32,217 bases of DNA from Geosiphon pyriformis (taxonomy: Eukaryota; Glomeromycota; Glomeromycetes; Archaeosporales; Geosiphonaceae): assembly GCA_016748015.1 (NCBI GenBank), contig JAAOMT010000651.1, positions 37,482 through 69,698 on the forward strand, in the 5' to 3' direction. Below are positions 1 to 10,312 of the stretch, piece after piece. Every line of letters starts with the position of its first letter. The stretch's first letter is position 1. The notes beneath the pieces were generated by a model, which searched no databases, was not told the DNA's origin, and worked only from the letters and a program-made list of their open reading frames with translations. The translations under genes were made by a program, and so were the position numbers.

Positions 1-57
1 TATTAAAAATATTTTGTTAAGAAAAAATTTTCAAAATTTTCAAAATTTTATATATTG

Positions 58-99
<42 letters not shown>

Positions 100-100
100 T
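58..100. repeat. (ATT)n microsatellite
   Basis: About fourteen uninterrupted ATT/TTA units lie in intergenic DNA. No function can be inferred. Confidence 0.9.
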
Positions 101-721
101 ACTATTATTTTAATATATATATATATTAATTTTTTTGATTATAGTATTATCAAGTTTAAATAATTTTCAATTAAGAAACTTTTAATTTTAAAAAAGTTTT
201 TTTTTTGGAAATCAAATTTTTATTTAAAAACTTTTTATTCGTTTTACAATAAAAAATATTTTCAAATATTAATGATTATAATTAAAACAGAAAAATATAC
301 TATTTTTTATATAAAGATTTATAATTATTTATTAAAAAAATAAAGATAAAATGATATAATGATAAATTTTTTTCTTGTTTTAAATTAAGACAACGTTAAA
401 AATAAATTATATTATTTGAAAAGTTGAAAATTTTAATTAATTTAATTTGTTTGAATTAAAAATTTATAATTTGGTAGTTTTTTTTTAAATTGCCAATTCG
501 AGCATAAACAATTAAAACTATTGTAATTAGTTGATTAATATTTTATTTTGTAGTAAATTTTAAGAAATTATATTCCTTTGGATTGATAATATTAGGAATA
601 TAATAAATCATATGAAATAATTTAATAATAATTAAGAATTTACTTAATAATAATAATAATTCTTATGTTAAAAGGTTTTTATTATTCTTGAATAACGTTC
701 CATCAAGCAACATACATTGAT

Positions 722-750
722 GGATTGATTGATTGATTGATTGATTGATT
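722..750. repeat. (GATT)n microsatellite
   Basis: About seven tandem GATT units. A shorter run of the same motif lies near 1091-1108, so the motif recurs in this spacer. Confidence 0.85.
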
Positions 751-1339
751 TAGATGGTATAAAAAATTATGGTAAATTGAATTTAAAGAAAAATAATAAT
801 AATTCAAAATTACCAATAAAAGTTATTAATAAACTTTTTAAGGAGGTATATTTTTATTGGTTTAAAAATTTATTTTATATGGAGACTTGCGAAAATACTT
901 AAAGATCGATGGGCTATAGCGTTTAGAATTCATTCTATTGGGTATAGTTCAATTGTGACCTATAGTCGGGCAATATTTTATATAATCGAGATTGGGTAGG
1001 AATTTATAATCTCGGATTAAATTAAACTTGAAGGGAAAATATTATTTTTTTAGGTTTGAGAGAATACTTTATAATAAATTGATAAAGGAATGATTGATTG
1101 ATTAATTAATTCAACAACATTATTTTTATTAATATAATTTAAAATTATATTATAATAAAGGTTATCTAAGAATATATCCTTTATGAAAAGATTCACCAAG
1201 TGATTAACATGATTATTACAAATGGGAAATGAAGATAACCGATCACGATTAGATTCATTTAGACTTGTCTAAATATATTATATATAGCAAAATAAATAAG
1301 TGTTAAAAAATAGCATATCCATAAATTTTATATTCAATC

Positions 1340-1359
1340 TTTTTTTTTTTTTTTTTTTT
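1340..1359. repeat. Poly-T run
   Basis: Twenty consecutive T on the plus strand, downstream of the kinase gene (A-run in the sense of the gene). It could be a retroposed tail or simple slippage; nothing nearby decides. Confidence 0.85.
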
Positions 1360-1502
1360 CTTTTTAAATTCTTACCTTTAGGTAAATAGACTAATTCTTT
1401 TAAAATAGAATAGTAAAATAAATTAATGTAAATTTTTATTATACTATATAATAATTAAATCAATGAATTAATCAACGTAAAAACTCTAATAAATTAAATA
1501 AA

Positions 1503-2063
1503 CTAACCTTTAGAAAAATCAATCATTTGCAAAGTTAAAACACGACTTGTATAAACTGCTCCTGGATGAATACGAGTTGTTGTTCTCGTTTTTGATTGAT
1601 TTGTTGTCGTTGAGTCGTCACTTTCTGCCATTTCTTTTACGTATTTATCTGATTCTCGAAACTGAAAATCTACAGTTTTAAACTCTTCTATCATTGAAAC
1701 TTCATCTGTATCTTTTACAGCCCACATATACATGTTCAACAACTTATGCCATACTTCTTCAGCAGTAGGACGATTCTTAGGATCAACATCCCAACACTTT
1801 ACAATTATTTCAGCGATGCAAGGTGGAATAAGGGGGGAAGTAATCTTAGGTCTTTGACCATTTAAAATAGCCATTATAAGAATATGATCATGAGAAAAAT
1901 CATGAAATGGAGGCTTTCCTGTTGCTAATTCCCATAATAACATGCGAAAACTATAAATATCACCAGCTGTTGTAAAATTTTCTCCTCTTAAAACTTCTGG
2001 TGGAATGTATGGAATCACTCCATATATCTTTTTTTCTTTCATGTCTTTTCCTGTTGTTGGGTC

Positions 2064-2097
<34 letters not shown>

Positions 2098-3057
2098 GTT
2101 GTTGCTTCATGGTTTACTGGTTGACATAATCCGAGGTCTCCAATGTTTGCCTGAGAAGTAGTCATTTGTAGAATGTTGCCCGAGTGTAGGTCACGATGAA
2201 CCATACCAGAAGAATGAATTTGTAAAAGTCCTGAAGCTATTGCACCCGCGATCAATAATTTATCATACCAACTCGTAGAATAAAAATTTGTTGATAAATA
2301 TTTTCGCATATCTCCAAGTTTAGCAAAGGGCATGACAATTCCATACTCGAGTGTTTTAGCGTTTTGCGTAATTCCATACATTGTGGAGAAATATTTTAAG
2401 TATTTACCTTTGTTATTAATAAACATAGCTCTTTCAATATTTAACTATCAACGACACAGTGTAAAAAAGTAAATAAACGATAATAATATACAGTAAATAA
2501 ATAATAAGTAAAAATAAATTAATTAAAAATTAATTTTAGATAAATAATAATAATAATAATAATATAAATATAAATATAAATAATAATAGTTTGTTTACCT
2601 CTTTAAACACTTCTTCACTGTTCGTTGACATAATTTTTATTACTACTTCCACTGTTCCTTCTCTTTTATAGTCCATTTCACCATTATGTTTTATACTTCT
2701 TACATCAATTAATCCATCAATTAGATTTGCTTTATAAATTATACTGAACCCTCCTCTAGCAATTTCGTGGATATTCGACAAACGCTCCCATGGAATCCAT
2801 TCATAATAATTCAATATACTATAATAGTCATTATTCTTAATAGGTGGAATATAGATTGGATTCCTAATTATTTCATCAACTTCTTTATTGCTGCTTGAAA
2901 AGTTCTTATAAAGTTTTTTAAAAAATATGAACTTGCATGTCATACACAGATTACCACAATTCTTTTGATTTTTTTTAATACTGTCTTGACATTTTTCACA
3001 CTCATTGCAATCATGTGTTTCTGGACGAGTTGTTCTTTTAATTTCTTTGTTTTCCAT
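1503..3057 (-). CDS. Protein kinase, TKL-like, two exons
   Basis: Predicted cytosolic Ser/Thr or dual-specificity kinase. Exon 1 is 3057-2599 (153 codons from an ATG); exon 2 is 2444-1503 (313 codons plus TAG), about 466 residues in all. The 154-bp intron begins GTAAAC, ends ATAG and is phase 0; splicing rejoins helix C. Visible elements: six N-terminal Cys (residues 17, 20, 23, 34, 38, 41); glycine loop ARGGFSIIYKA near 100-110; VVIK lysine at 141; HRDLHSGNIL near 236-245; DLG in place of DFG at 256-258; a poly-Thr tract at 268-280; IPPE near 300-303; DIYSF near 315. The usual Gly after DIYSF is Arg, and the glycine loop has Ser for the third Gly, so activity may be altered. The C-terminal segment around GAVYTSR resembles that of many Glomeromycotina kinases, which usually run further. 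The final codons (AAAGGTTAGT on the sense strand) look like a donor site, so the TAG may be intronic. Confidence 0.85.
2064..2102 (-). repeat. In-frame ACA/ACG repeat encoding poly-Thr
   Basis: Thirteen Thr codons, mostly ACA with one ACG, sit between the DLG and PPE motifs of the kinase, inside the activation segment. The plus strand reads as a GTT microsatellite. A phosphorylatable homopolymer at this spot is unusual and is likely length-polymorphic. Confidence 0.9.
2445..2598 (-). other. Spliceosomal intron in the kinase gene
   Basis: On the minus strand it starts GTAAAC and ends GATAG, 154 bp, phase 0. Reading through it would give a Leu/Ile/Phe-rich tail and a stop. Splicing joins FKE to LNIER, restoring a normal helix C. 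Not confirmed by transcript data. Confidence 0.8.
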
Positions 3058-3069
3058 GGTATGAATAAG

Positions 3070-3092
3070 AACGGATAAAATATATATATAGA
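3070..3092 (-). promoter_or_regulatory. Possible TATA-like element upstream of the kinase gene
   Basis: An alternating TA stretch about 20-35 bp before the kinase ATG on the minus strand. In DNA this AT-rich such runs are common, so this is only a positional suggestion. Confidence 0.2.
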
Positions 3093-5050
3093 TTATTATT
3101 CGACGTTTAAAAAAGTAATTTGCCTAAATGCCGAGTTCTTATTTATATTGTTTCTCTGTTAAAAAATTAATTTATTAACCTTAAAAAATGTCTTTATTAA
3201 TCAAACTATGATTCGTTATAAATTATACTAAATAGGTTAAAGTAGGTACACACAAAGAAATACGCCAAACAAGTTTCATTGTATTATTGCCTAAACGAGT
3301 AATAATAAAAATTCCCGATGAGAATTTTCAAAAGGATATGATTTAATCATAAAACCCATATAGCTTATATAACTTTTTCTTAACCAATTATATTTTCTTT
3401 TAACAGATCTGTGAATAAAGCATAATTATTTCTGTAAATATCATAAGTTCAGTTAAATACTCAACTTGATATCTTTCAAAATTTAAAAAACTTTGAAAAT
3501 TTTTTTTCTTTCAAACTTTTTAAGATTAACAATAATAACCTTTTAACTTTTAATAATAACAAAAAAGTAATGAAATTTTTGACAAAAATATTTTTATTTT
3601 TTATATATATTTACAAATTATAATAATAACCTGTAATCTTACCATTATTTTAATATGCAAAAAATTTGAAATTATTAATAAAAATCTGTTTATATGCTTT
3701 TTACACAAATAATTATTTATTTAAGTTAAATAAAATTATTTTATACAATTTATTATGGTTTTTTATATAATTGTTTAAAGTAATTATAAAATTTATTAAC
3801 ATTAAACAAATTTATGTATTAAATTTTATTTTTCTTAATTTTTTATTATTTTGAAAAATTTTAATTAATTTTAATTTAAACTGTTTAAACTTTGTTTAAT
3901 TTACTTGAAATTTATTTATAAATACATAAACTTTAGCTTAAATTATTTAAACTATTTAAAATTTAGTTCTAAATTGTTTAAAATTGTTTTTGTATTCAAA
4001 GTTTAAAGTTTTACATATTTTAATTATAGTATTTTATTATATTTGTGAATTAAAAATAATTATTTTTATATTAATTTAATATATAGATTGAAATATTAAA
4101 CTAATAATAATTTTTAATAACTATAAAAACGAGATTTGCGATACTAAAATTATGTTGATTTTTTTGGTCTATTTTTGATCTATAATATTGATAATTTTGG
4201 TTAAATAATTCGGTTTTTATTATTTGTTCTTTTTAAATAACTTTATTCTAATACTATTAATAATTTTGTTATTACTTTTTAATTATTTTTAATAATAATA
4301 TAACCTAAATTCTAGTTAATAATATTAAAAACATTAAAACTTAAACAAACTATTATAGGTTATTAAAAAAACTAAAAAAAAAAATTATTTTTAACAATAT
4401 ATTTTCAAATCTTATAATTAATAATTTTAATAAAAAAACTATTATTAAAAAAATAATATATTAATATGATTGGTTTATAATATATAAAAATATTATTAAA
4501 TATGTACAAAACTATAACTTTTGTTAAAAAAAAAAAGATCAAAAACAAAAAAATTATTATAATTTATATTTATTAAAAACTTATTTGATAAAATAAAAAT
4601 TAACTTAATATAATTTTTTTTAATTATTTTTTTAAAAAACAAATATATTATAATAGTAATTAACTATTTTACCAAATTGCTTAAACCAAAAACAATTTAA
4701 GTAGTTATACTAAATTAATAATTAAATTTCTGTATTAAAATTTAATATATTAATATAAATATTTTAAAAAATTATTATTAAATTAAACACTTTATTAATA
4801 GTATTTTAAAATAATTTTATTAAATAATTTAACAAAATTCAAATTATTTATATTAAATAGAAAGAAAATTGCTAATATTATATTTTTAGTATTAATTATT
4901 AAAAAAAATTATAATAAAAATAATTATATTAATAAAAAAAATTAATTAATTTAATTATACCTTTTTTAAAAAAAATATAGTATTATAAAAATTATGTATT
5001 TTTTAAAAGCTTAAGTATATTAGTTAATTAAAATATTAATTAAAATAATT
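3093..5050. other. AT-rich intergenic DNA without recognisable genes
   Basis: Nothing convincing is seen on either strand. The stretch is long A/T runs with very little G or C. The first part, up to about 3400, is less extreme and probably holds upstream sequence of the kinase gene. Confidence 0.6.
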
Positions 5051-7166
5051 TTAAAATTGAATATATTTTTTTTCTTTTATTATGACTAAAACAAAAAGTA
5101 AAAAAGTTTTAAACATTATTTTTTTTATAGTAACTAATAAAGTTTTAACAAAAAAAAGTTTTTTTATTATTAAAGCAATTAGACAAAATATTTTGGTAAT
5201 ATTTTTCTTAAATATCAATAATAAAAAGCTGTTTTTAATAATTTTTAAAACATTTTTTTTATCTTTAATTAATGGTTTTCTATAATTTAAAGTTTTTTTC
5301 AAAAGATATATTTAAATTAATTTTAGTATTGTTTTTATTTTTTTTAAGAATTTCAAAATTTTTAATAATAAATTAATTAACAAATTAGTTTTTTGTATTA
5401 TTATTATTATTACTTTGTAAATAGCCAAAAAAACCAAAAATTTTAAAAAACAATAACAGTTATTTATATCTGTTATTATTATATCAAACTTCTTTATAAT
5501 TTTAAATAAAAGTTTTTTAATAATAATTAACACTTTTTTAATATAAATAACAATAATAACAACATATTTTCAAGATAAGTTAAGATTAATTACTAATTGT
5601 ATTATTAAATATGGTGTTTTTTAGCAGATTTTTATTGGTTTTAAAAACAAAACAACTTATTAAGTTATTTAATCTTAAGAATTGAACTGATTAAATAAAA
5701 AAAGAATCAATTTTTTTTGTTTTTTAATTATTAAAATTTTTTTAAATAAGTAATTTTTATTTTGGTGTTTAGTATTATATTTAAAATTAAATTGGTTTTG
5801 GTTAATTTTTTGTTCAAGTTGCTATTTGGTTTTGTTGAACTTAAATTAATTTTTAAAAATAATATTAAGTTATTTTGTATAGATTTTGCTTTTAAATCTT
5901 TCTTAATTGTTGTTATTAATATTGTTATTAGTGTTTTTTTAATTATATTTAAGATTGCAAAATTTTAAGTAATAATTTCTGGTTTTTTTTTATTTTTTTT
6001 GTACTTTATAATGTTTTTTTTTGTATATTTTTTAATAATATTATAAATACTCTTAGTATTTTTGGTATAATTTTTTTTGTTAAGTTAAAGTTTGCTAATT
6101 TATAATAATATATTATTGTTAATTTTAAAAAAAATTTTTATTGCTATTGTTTTTGTTTATTGGTTTGTATTAATAAAAATTTTTTTTGTTTAATTAAAAA
6201 AAAATTATTATCTTAAAAAACACTTATAAGATTAAGTTAATCAATTTTTTTTGATTATATTGCTTTTAAAATTAATGATTTAATTTTTTAAATTAATGAC
6301 TATATATATTTTATTTTTTACTTTTTTTAAATCTTATTATTTTTAATATTTTATGATTATTATATTTAAGTTTTATAAGTTGTTGAATTTTACTATTATA
6401 AAAATTAGTACTTTATATAAGTGTTATATTTAATAAAAAACTTTTAAATATTATTACTATTATAAATATTAAAGTTTAAACTACTTATTTAAAAATTATA
6501 AAATATTATTATTTTATTTTTTTAAATTATTTATTAAATTTTTTGTTAACTTTAAGTTTTTTATATTATTTTTGATTAATAAACAGTTTTATGCTAAGAG
6601 TTTTACTTTTTTGTTTTCTTTTTATGTTGTTTTTTTGGCCATTTTTGTTATTAATCTCAAATTTGATTCTAAATTAAATTTTTTAAAGTTTTAAATTTAA
6701 AGTTTGATTAATTTAATTAAGTTTATTATTAAACTTATTGATTTTTTAATTATTTTAATTATTTCTTTTTAACTAAAAATATATAAAAGAATTACAAAGT
6801 ATAAAAATATTTACTTTTTATAATTAATGTTTTTAAAAGCTTTATTTTTTTTTGATTAATATGTTTAAAAACTTTGTTTGTTTAAAGTTAAAATTAACTT
6901 TAATAATATAGATAAAATAAAATTAATGCTGTTAAAGCATTTTTTTTGAGTAAAAATATATGTGATTATTTGGTTGTTTTGTAATAAATATGTAATTTTA
7001 ATATTAAAAATAGTATTAAAAAATCTAAGTTGTTTTTTAATAATTTTATTTTTAATATTCAAAATTTAAATAATATTATTAAGAAACTTAATAAACTAGA
7101 TTTATTTTTGGTTTTTTTTAATTTAATTTAGTTAATATCATAATTAACTTAAGTAGTTGGTTACAT
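5051..7166 (+). other. Very AT-rich stretch, possible decayed coding fossil
   Basis: Overlapping open stretches on both strands (for example plus 5082-5285 and 5762-5968) encode almost only Ile, Phe, Leu, Asn and Lys. On the plus strand the pattern looks like coding DNA in which Thr, Pro, Ser and Ala codons have decayed to Ile, Phe, Leu and Val by C-to-T change, as in the LINE further right. No domain can be named with confidence, and AT-rich random sequence also gives such runs. I do not call a gene here. Confidence 0.3.
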
Positions 7167-8108
7167 TGTTACAAGTAATTATTTGGGGTTTAAAAACAAA
7201 TAACAAACTCATAACTTGGTGTTTAATAGCCAGTATAGTTAATAATTCTGAAGGTTTTAATATCTGAAGGTTTTGGTTAAGCCTTTTGTATAATGAACAG
7301 AGATTTAATGGGTATATTCTTTAGTAATGCTTTTAGTGTTTTTTCAACTCTTAAATTGGTGTACTTGGTTGTTTGTCACTTCTTAAAATATTTATATTCC
7401 ATTAATTTCTTTCTCAGCTTGATAGCCAGTAATTTCTTGGTAAGCTATCCTCAATTTTGAGTGTTTACCCTTATACTTGTGTCTTTTACTAGTATTATAT
7501 CCTAACATCAGTACTCTATACATTAATTTTTTAATCAATTAGTAAATTCACAACAAAAATACAAGAAAAAAAATAAAAAAAATAAAAAAAATAATAAAGC
7601 AATAAGCCAAGACAAGAAAAAGTTAGTATCTTATCAATAGCTGTGATCAAAAGCTATTGGTTTAGTGTAGTTAAGTATTGGTAACTATTAACATAAAGTA
7701 TTAATAGTAAAAGATAGATTGTGATAATTAATAAGTATTTTATTAATATTTTATATTTCTATTTTAAGGTATAGAATACTATTGTATAAAGAAATAGATA
7801 GAAAATTAGAACTAAAAGTTCTAAAACTAAGGATTCTGTCTTTTTTGCTTCTAATACTATTACTATATATACATAAATTTTATTGTATAAGATTCCTTGA
7901 ATTCCTTAATTTTTTAACCAAAAATTCTGTAATTTCTTAAGAAGAATTCTGGAATTTTGGAATCCTGCAATTTTTTATACAGAAATCCTGTAATTTTGGA
8001 ATTCTGCAATTCCTCTAAGAGAAATTCTGGGATTTTACTTTTACTATGTCTTATTTTGATTGGCTAATTTATGGACTAATATATAATTTCTATATTTTAT
8101 AAGTAACA
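7167..8108. mobile_element. Degenerate solo LTR related to the Ty3/gypsy LTRs at 19570 and 28857
   Basis: It begins TGTTACA and ends AGTAACA like the two intact LTRs, and shares ordered blocks with them: AATAACAAA...TAACTTGGTG, the CTGAAGGTTTTG block, TGTATAATGAACAGAGATT, AATAGC..TGATCAA.AGCTATTG, and the terminal GAATTCCTGGAATT-like repeats. It is 942 bp against 884 bp for its relatives. The flanks are ACAT on the left and ATAT on the right, a plausible 4-bp target duplication with one transition. No internal domain follows on either side, so it is probably the product of LTR-LTR recombination. It is much more diverged than the pair to the right and therefore older. Confidence 0.85.
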
Positions 8109-8239
8109 ATATTAAACAAAATCTCATATTTGTAATTATATTCTTACTTGCAAAAAAAGTGAATTCAAAAACAACAGATAATTTTTGGATTACCAAATAA
8201 TTACAAACCATATATACAAGACAAGAAAATTGTGTTTAA

Positions 8240-8980
8240 TATGCTTAAATATCAAATTATTAATAAAATATTAATTTAGATAAATATTTTTTGTAATATA
8301 CTCTTTACCATATTATTATATCTATATTTCTATTGGCCACTTTTTCAGAGATATAATAATTAATTTTGTTAAGTTCTTTTTTTTTGTTATTGTCAAAGTC
8401 TGTTTTTAATATAAATTATATAACTGATGCTATAGTATTATTAAAATTGCTATTTAACAAAAAACTGTCATTTAATATTGATATAATATTTAATATGTAC
8501 TCTATTTCAAAGAAAGTATGTATTTTAAAGATTCATTTATCATGTAAGAATTGAAAAATAAAATTATTTAAATAAATTAATAACTTATAATTCTTTTATT
8601 TTATTAATATTATTATCCAAAAAATTTTTCTTTGTAAAATACTTGAATTTTCTTCTTGGATCCAATGCAATACAAAGCATTATAATTGTATTTGTTTTAG
8701 AATAATATTCAACCAACTTTTCTTTTATTGTTCTATTTGTTGTAATAAGTAATAGATTTAATATTAAATATGTTAAATAAATAACTAAATAAATACAATT
8801 AAAATTATAATGCTTTACCAAATTTATTATTATTAACTGTGTCTTTAACATGATTAAAAATGATATTAAAGAAGGAAATAATCAAGGATGCAATATTATT
8901 TGAATTGGCTAATATTTTAACTATAATATTCTTAAATAGTTCAAGAAATTTAGCAATTTTATTGAAAACAGTCCACTAAT
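8240..8980 (-). pseudogene. hAT-family transposase fossil
   Basis: Read on the minus strand in descending coordinates, three blocks appear in the order expected of a hAT transposase C-terminal half. Near 8975-8830: a W.VFNKIAKFLELF block followed by a helical stretch. Near 8690-8640: EYYSKTN then IALDPRRKFKYF, matching the conserved LDPR.K..YF block. Near 8390-8290: ELNKINYYISE followed by NIDIIIW, matching the dimerisation region (usually ending WW). The blocks lie in different frames and contain stops, so the gene is dead. The N-terminal half, including the BED finger, is not recognisable up to 9400, and terminal inverted repeats were not found. Confidence 0.65.
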
Positions 8981-10312
8981 TATATAAAATAGCATATTAA
9001 TAGAGGTCAATATAAGTGCTAGTAAGAATACTTAATGCTTATAAATTTACAATTAAAATTTTTGTATTCAAAATATACAAATTTAGAAATAAATAACTTG
9101 TTAATTTAAGAGATAATCTATTCTTGACTATATTATAAATAAAATTCTACCAAATAGAATAATTTAAAATGAATTTACAGTATTTAATTTAACATGTATT
9201 ATAGATATGTTCAAAGAGCTTAAAATATTGAGACAAGATACAAATTACAAAGTTAAATTTTTTAATCTTTAATTTATACCAAGTTTATATTAAGAAAATT
9301 TTAAGTAAATATATTCAGTTTGGGTTTTTAACAAATATCTTGAAAACATCATCCTTTATTTTATCTAAAATTATCTGTACTATTAAGTTTAAACTATAAT
9401 CAAAATATTAAAATTGAAGATTTTTTGAGTTTTATTAAATGTTTTTCTCTTTTAATTTTTTTGCTAACTTTTTTACAAAAGTACTATTATTTGCAATATT
9501 ATTAAAGGTAATAGTAAAAAGCTGTCAAAAAAAATTAAGTTATTACTAATAAAATTAATAGTAAACTTGTATAAAAAGAAAATAAATGTAATTCTTTCTT
9601 AAACTTCTCTCTTAATCTTTTTGGCTAAAAATTTGGCTTAAAACAATAATAAAAATCACTTAAACTAATATTAAAAAAATACAGTTTTTAAAAATATAAG
9701 CACTGTAATAATTCTAAGTCTCAAATAATACTAATACCAAAAATTCAGCTTTGGAGCAATAATAAAAACCAACTTTAGCCAATATTAACAAAATACAATT
9801 TTTGATAATATGAACACTATAATAACTCTAAATCTCAAATGATACTAATATGTTATATGATATGTCAATTTCATTATTGGCTATTGATTAATCCAAATTC
9901 ATGTAAAAATATACATATATATCTTTGATGTAATTTTATAATTTTTTAATATTTTAAAAAATCTATTTGTAATATTTATTTTATTATGTTGTTTATTCAT
10001 TAATCCAAAATTAATTATTGTTTATTGAAGATTTTAATTGTTATTAATATAATAAGTAGTAATAAAAACAAAAACTTTGTTATTAAAAGATGTTCAAAAA
10101 TCTAATGTAAAAAAATTTTGGACTTAATAATACTTAAATATGCCTATAATATTATAAGTATAAATAAAAAAAAAAAGATATTTTATAATAAAAATAGTGC
10201 TTATTTTTAATTTTTGTTTACCCAAAACATAGAATTTTATGACTCTATTCTTAATTGTATCAGCACAAACAGATTGAAAAATGGGATTTAAATATTGAAA
10301 TATTTTGATTAA
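8981..10312. other. AT-rich stretch between the hAT fossil and the LINE
   Basis: No gene is recognised. It contains the 114-bp tandem duplication listed separately. The right part may be the 5' untranslated region of the LINE, but its 5' boundary is not visible. Confidence 0.45.
9625..9852. repeat. Two-copy tandem repeat, 114-bp period
   Basis: Unit 1 (9625-9738) and unit 2 (9739-9852) align along their whole length. Shared blocks include AATAATAAAAA, CAATATTAA/TAATATTAA, AAATACA.TTTTT, CACT.TAATAA and TCTCAAAT.ATACTAATA. The copies differ at scattered sites, so the duplication is not recent. Confidence 0.7.

Larger units (their letters stand above)
1..1502. other. AT-rich spacer downstream of the kinase gene
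   Basis: No convincing gene is seen on either strand. The stretch is strongly AT-rich and contains an ATT microsatellite, an ATTG microsatellite and a 20-T run, listed separately. On the minus strand 1268-1050 is an open stretch of about 72 codons preceded by an AG; it could be a 3' exon of the kinase gene, but composition alone can produce such a run and no domain is recognisable. Confidence 0.6.

Noticed and set aside
3058-7166. Mitochondrial DNA insertion because of extreme AT content
   Set aside because: No mitochondrial gene or conserved RNA segment was recognised; composition alone is not evidence.
8366-8554. Plus-strand open stretch next to the hAT fossil
   Set aside because: It lies antisense to the hAT dimerisation block and has no motif.
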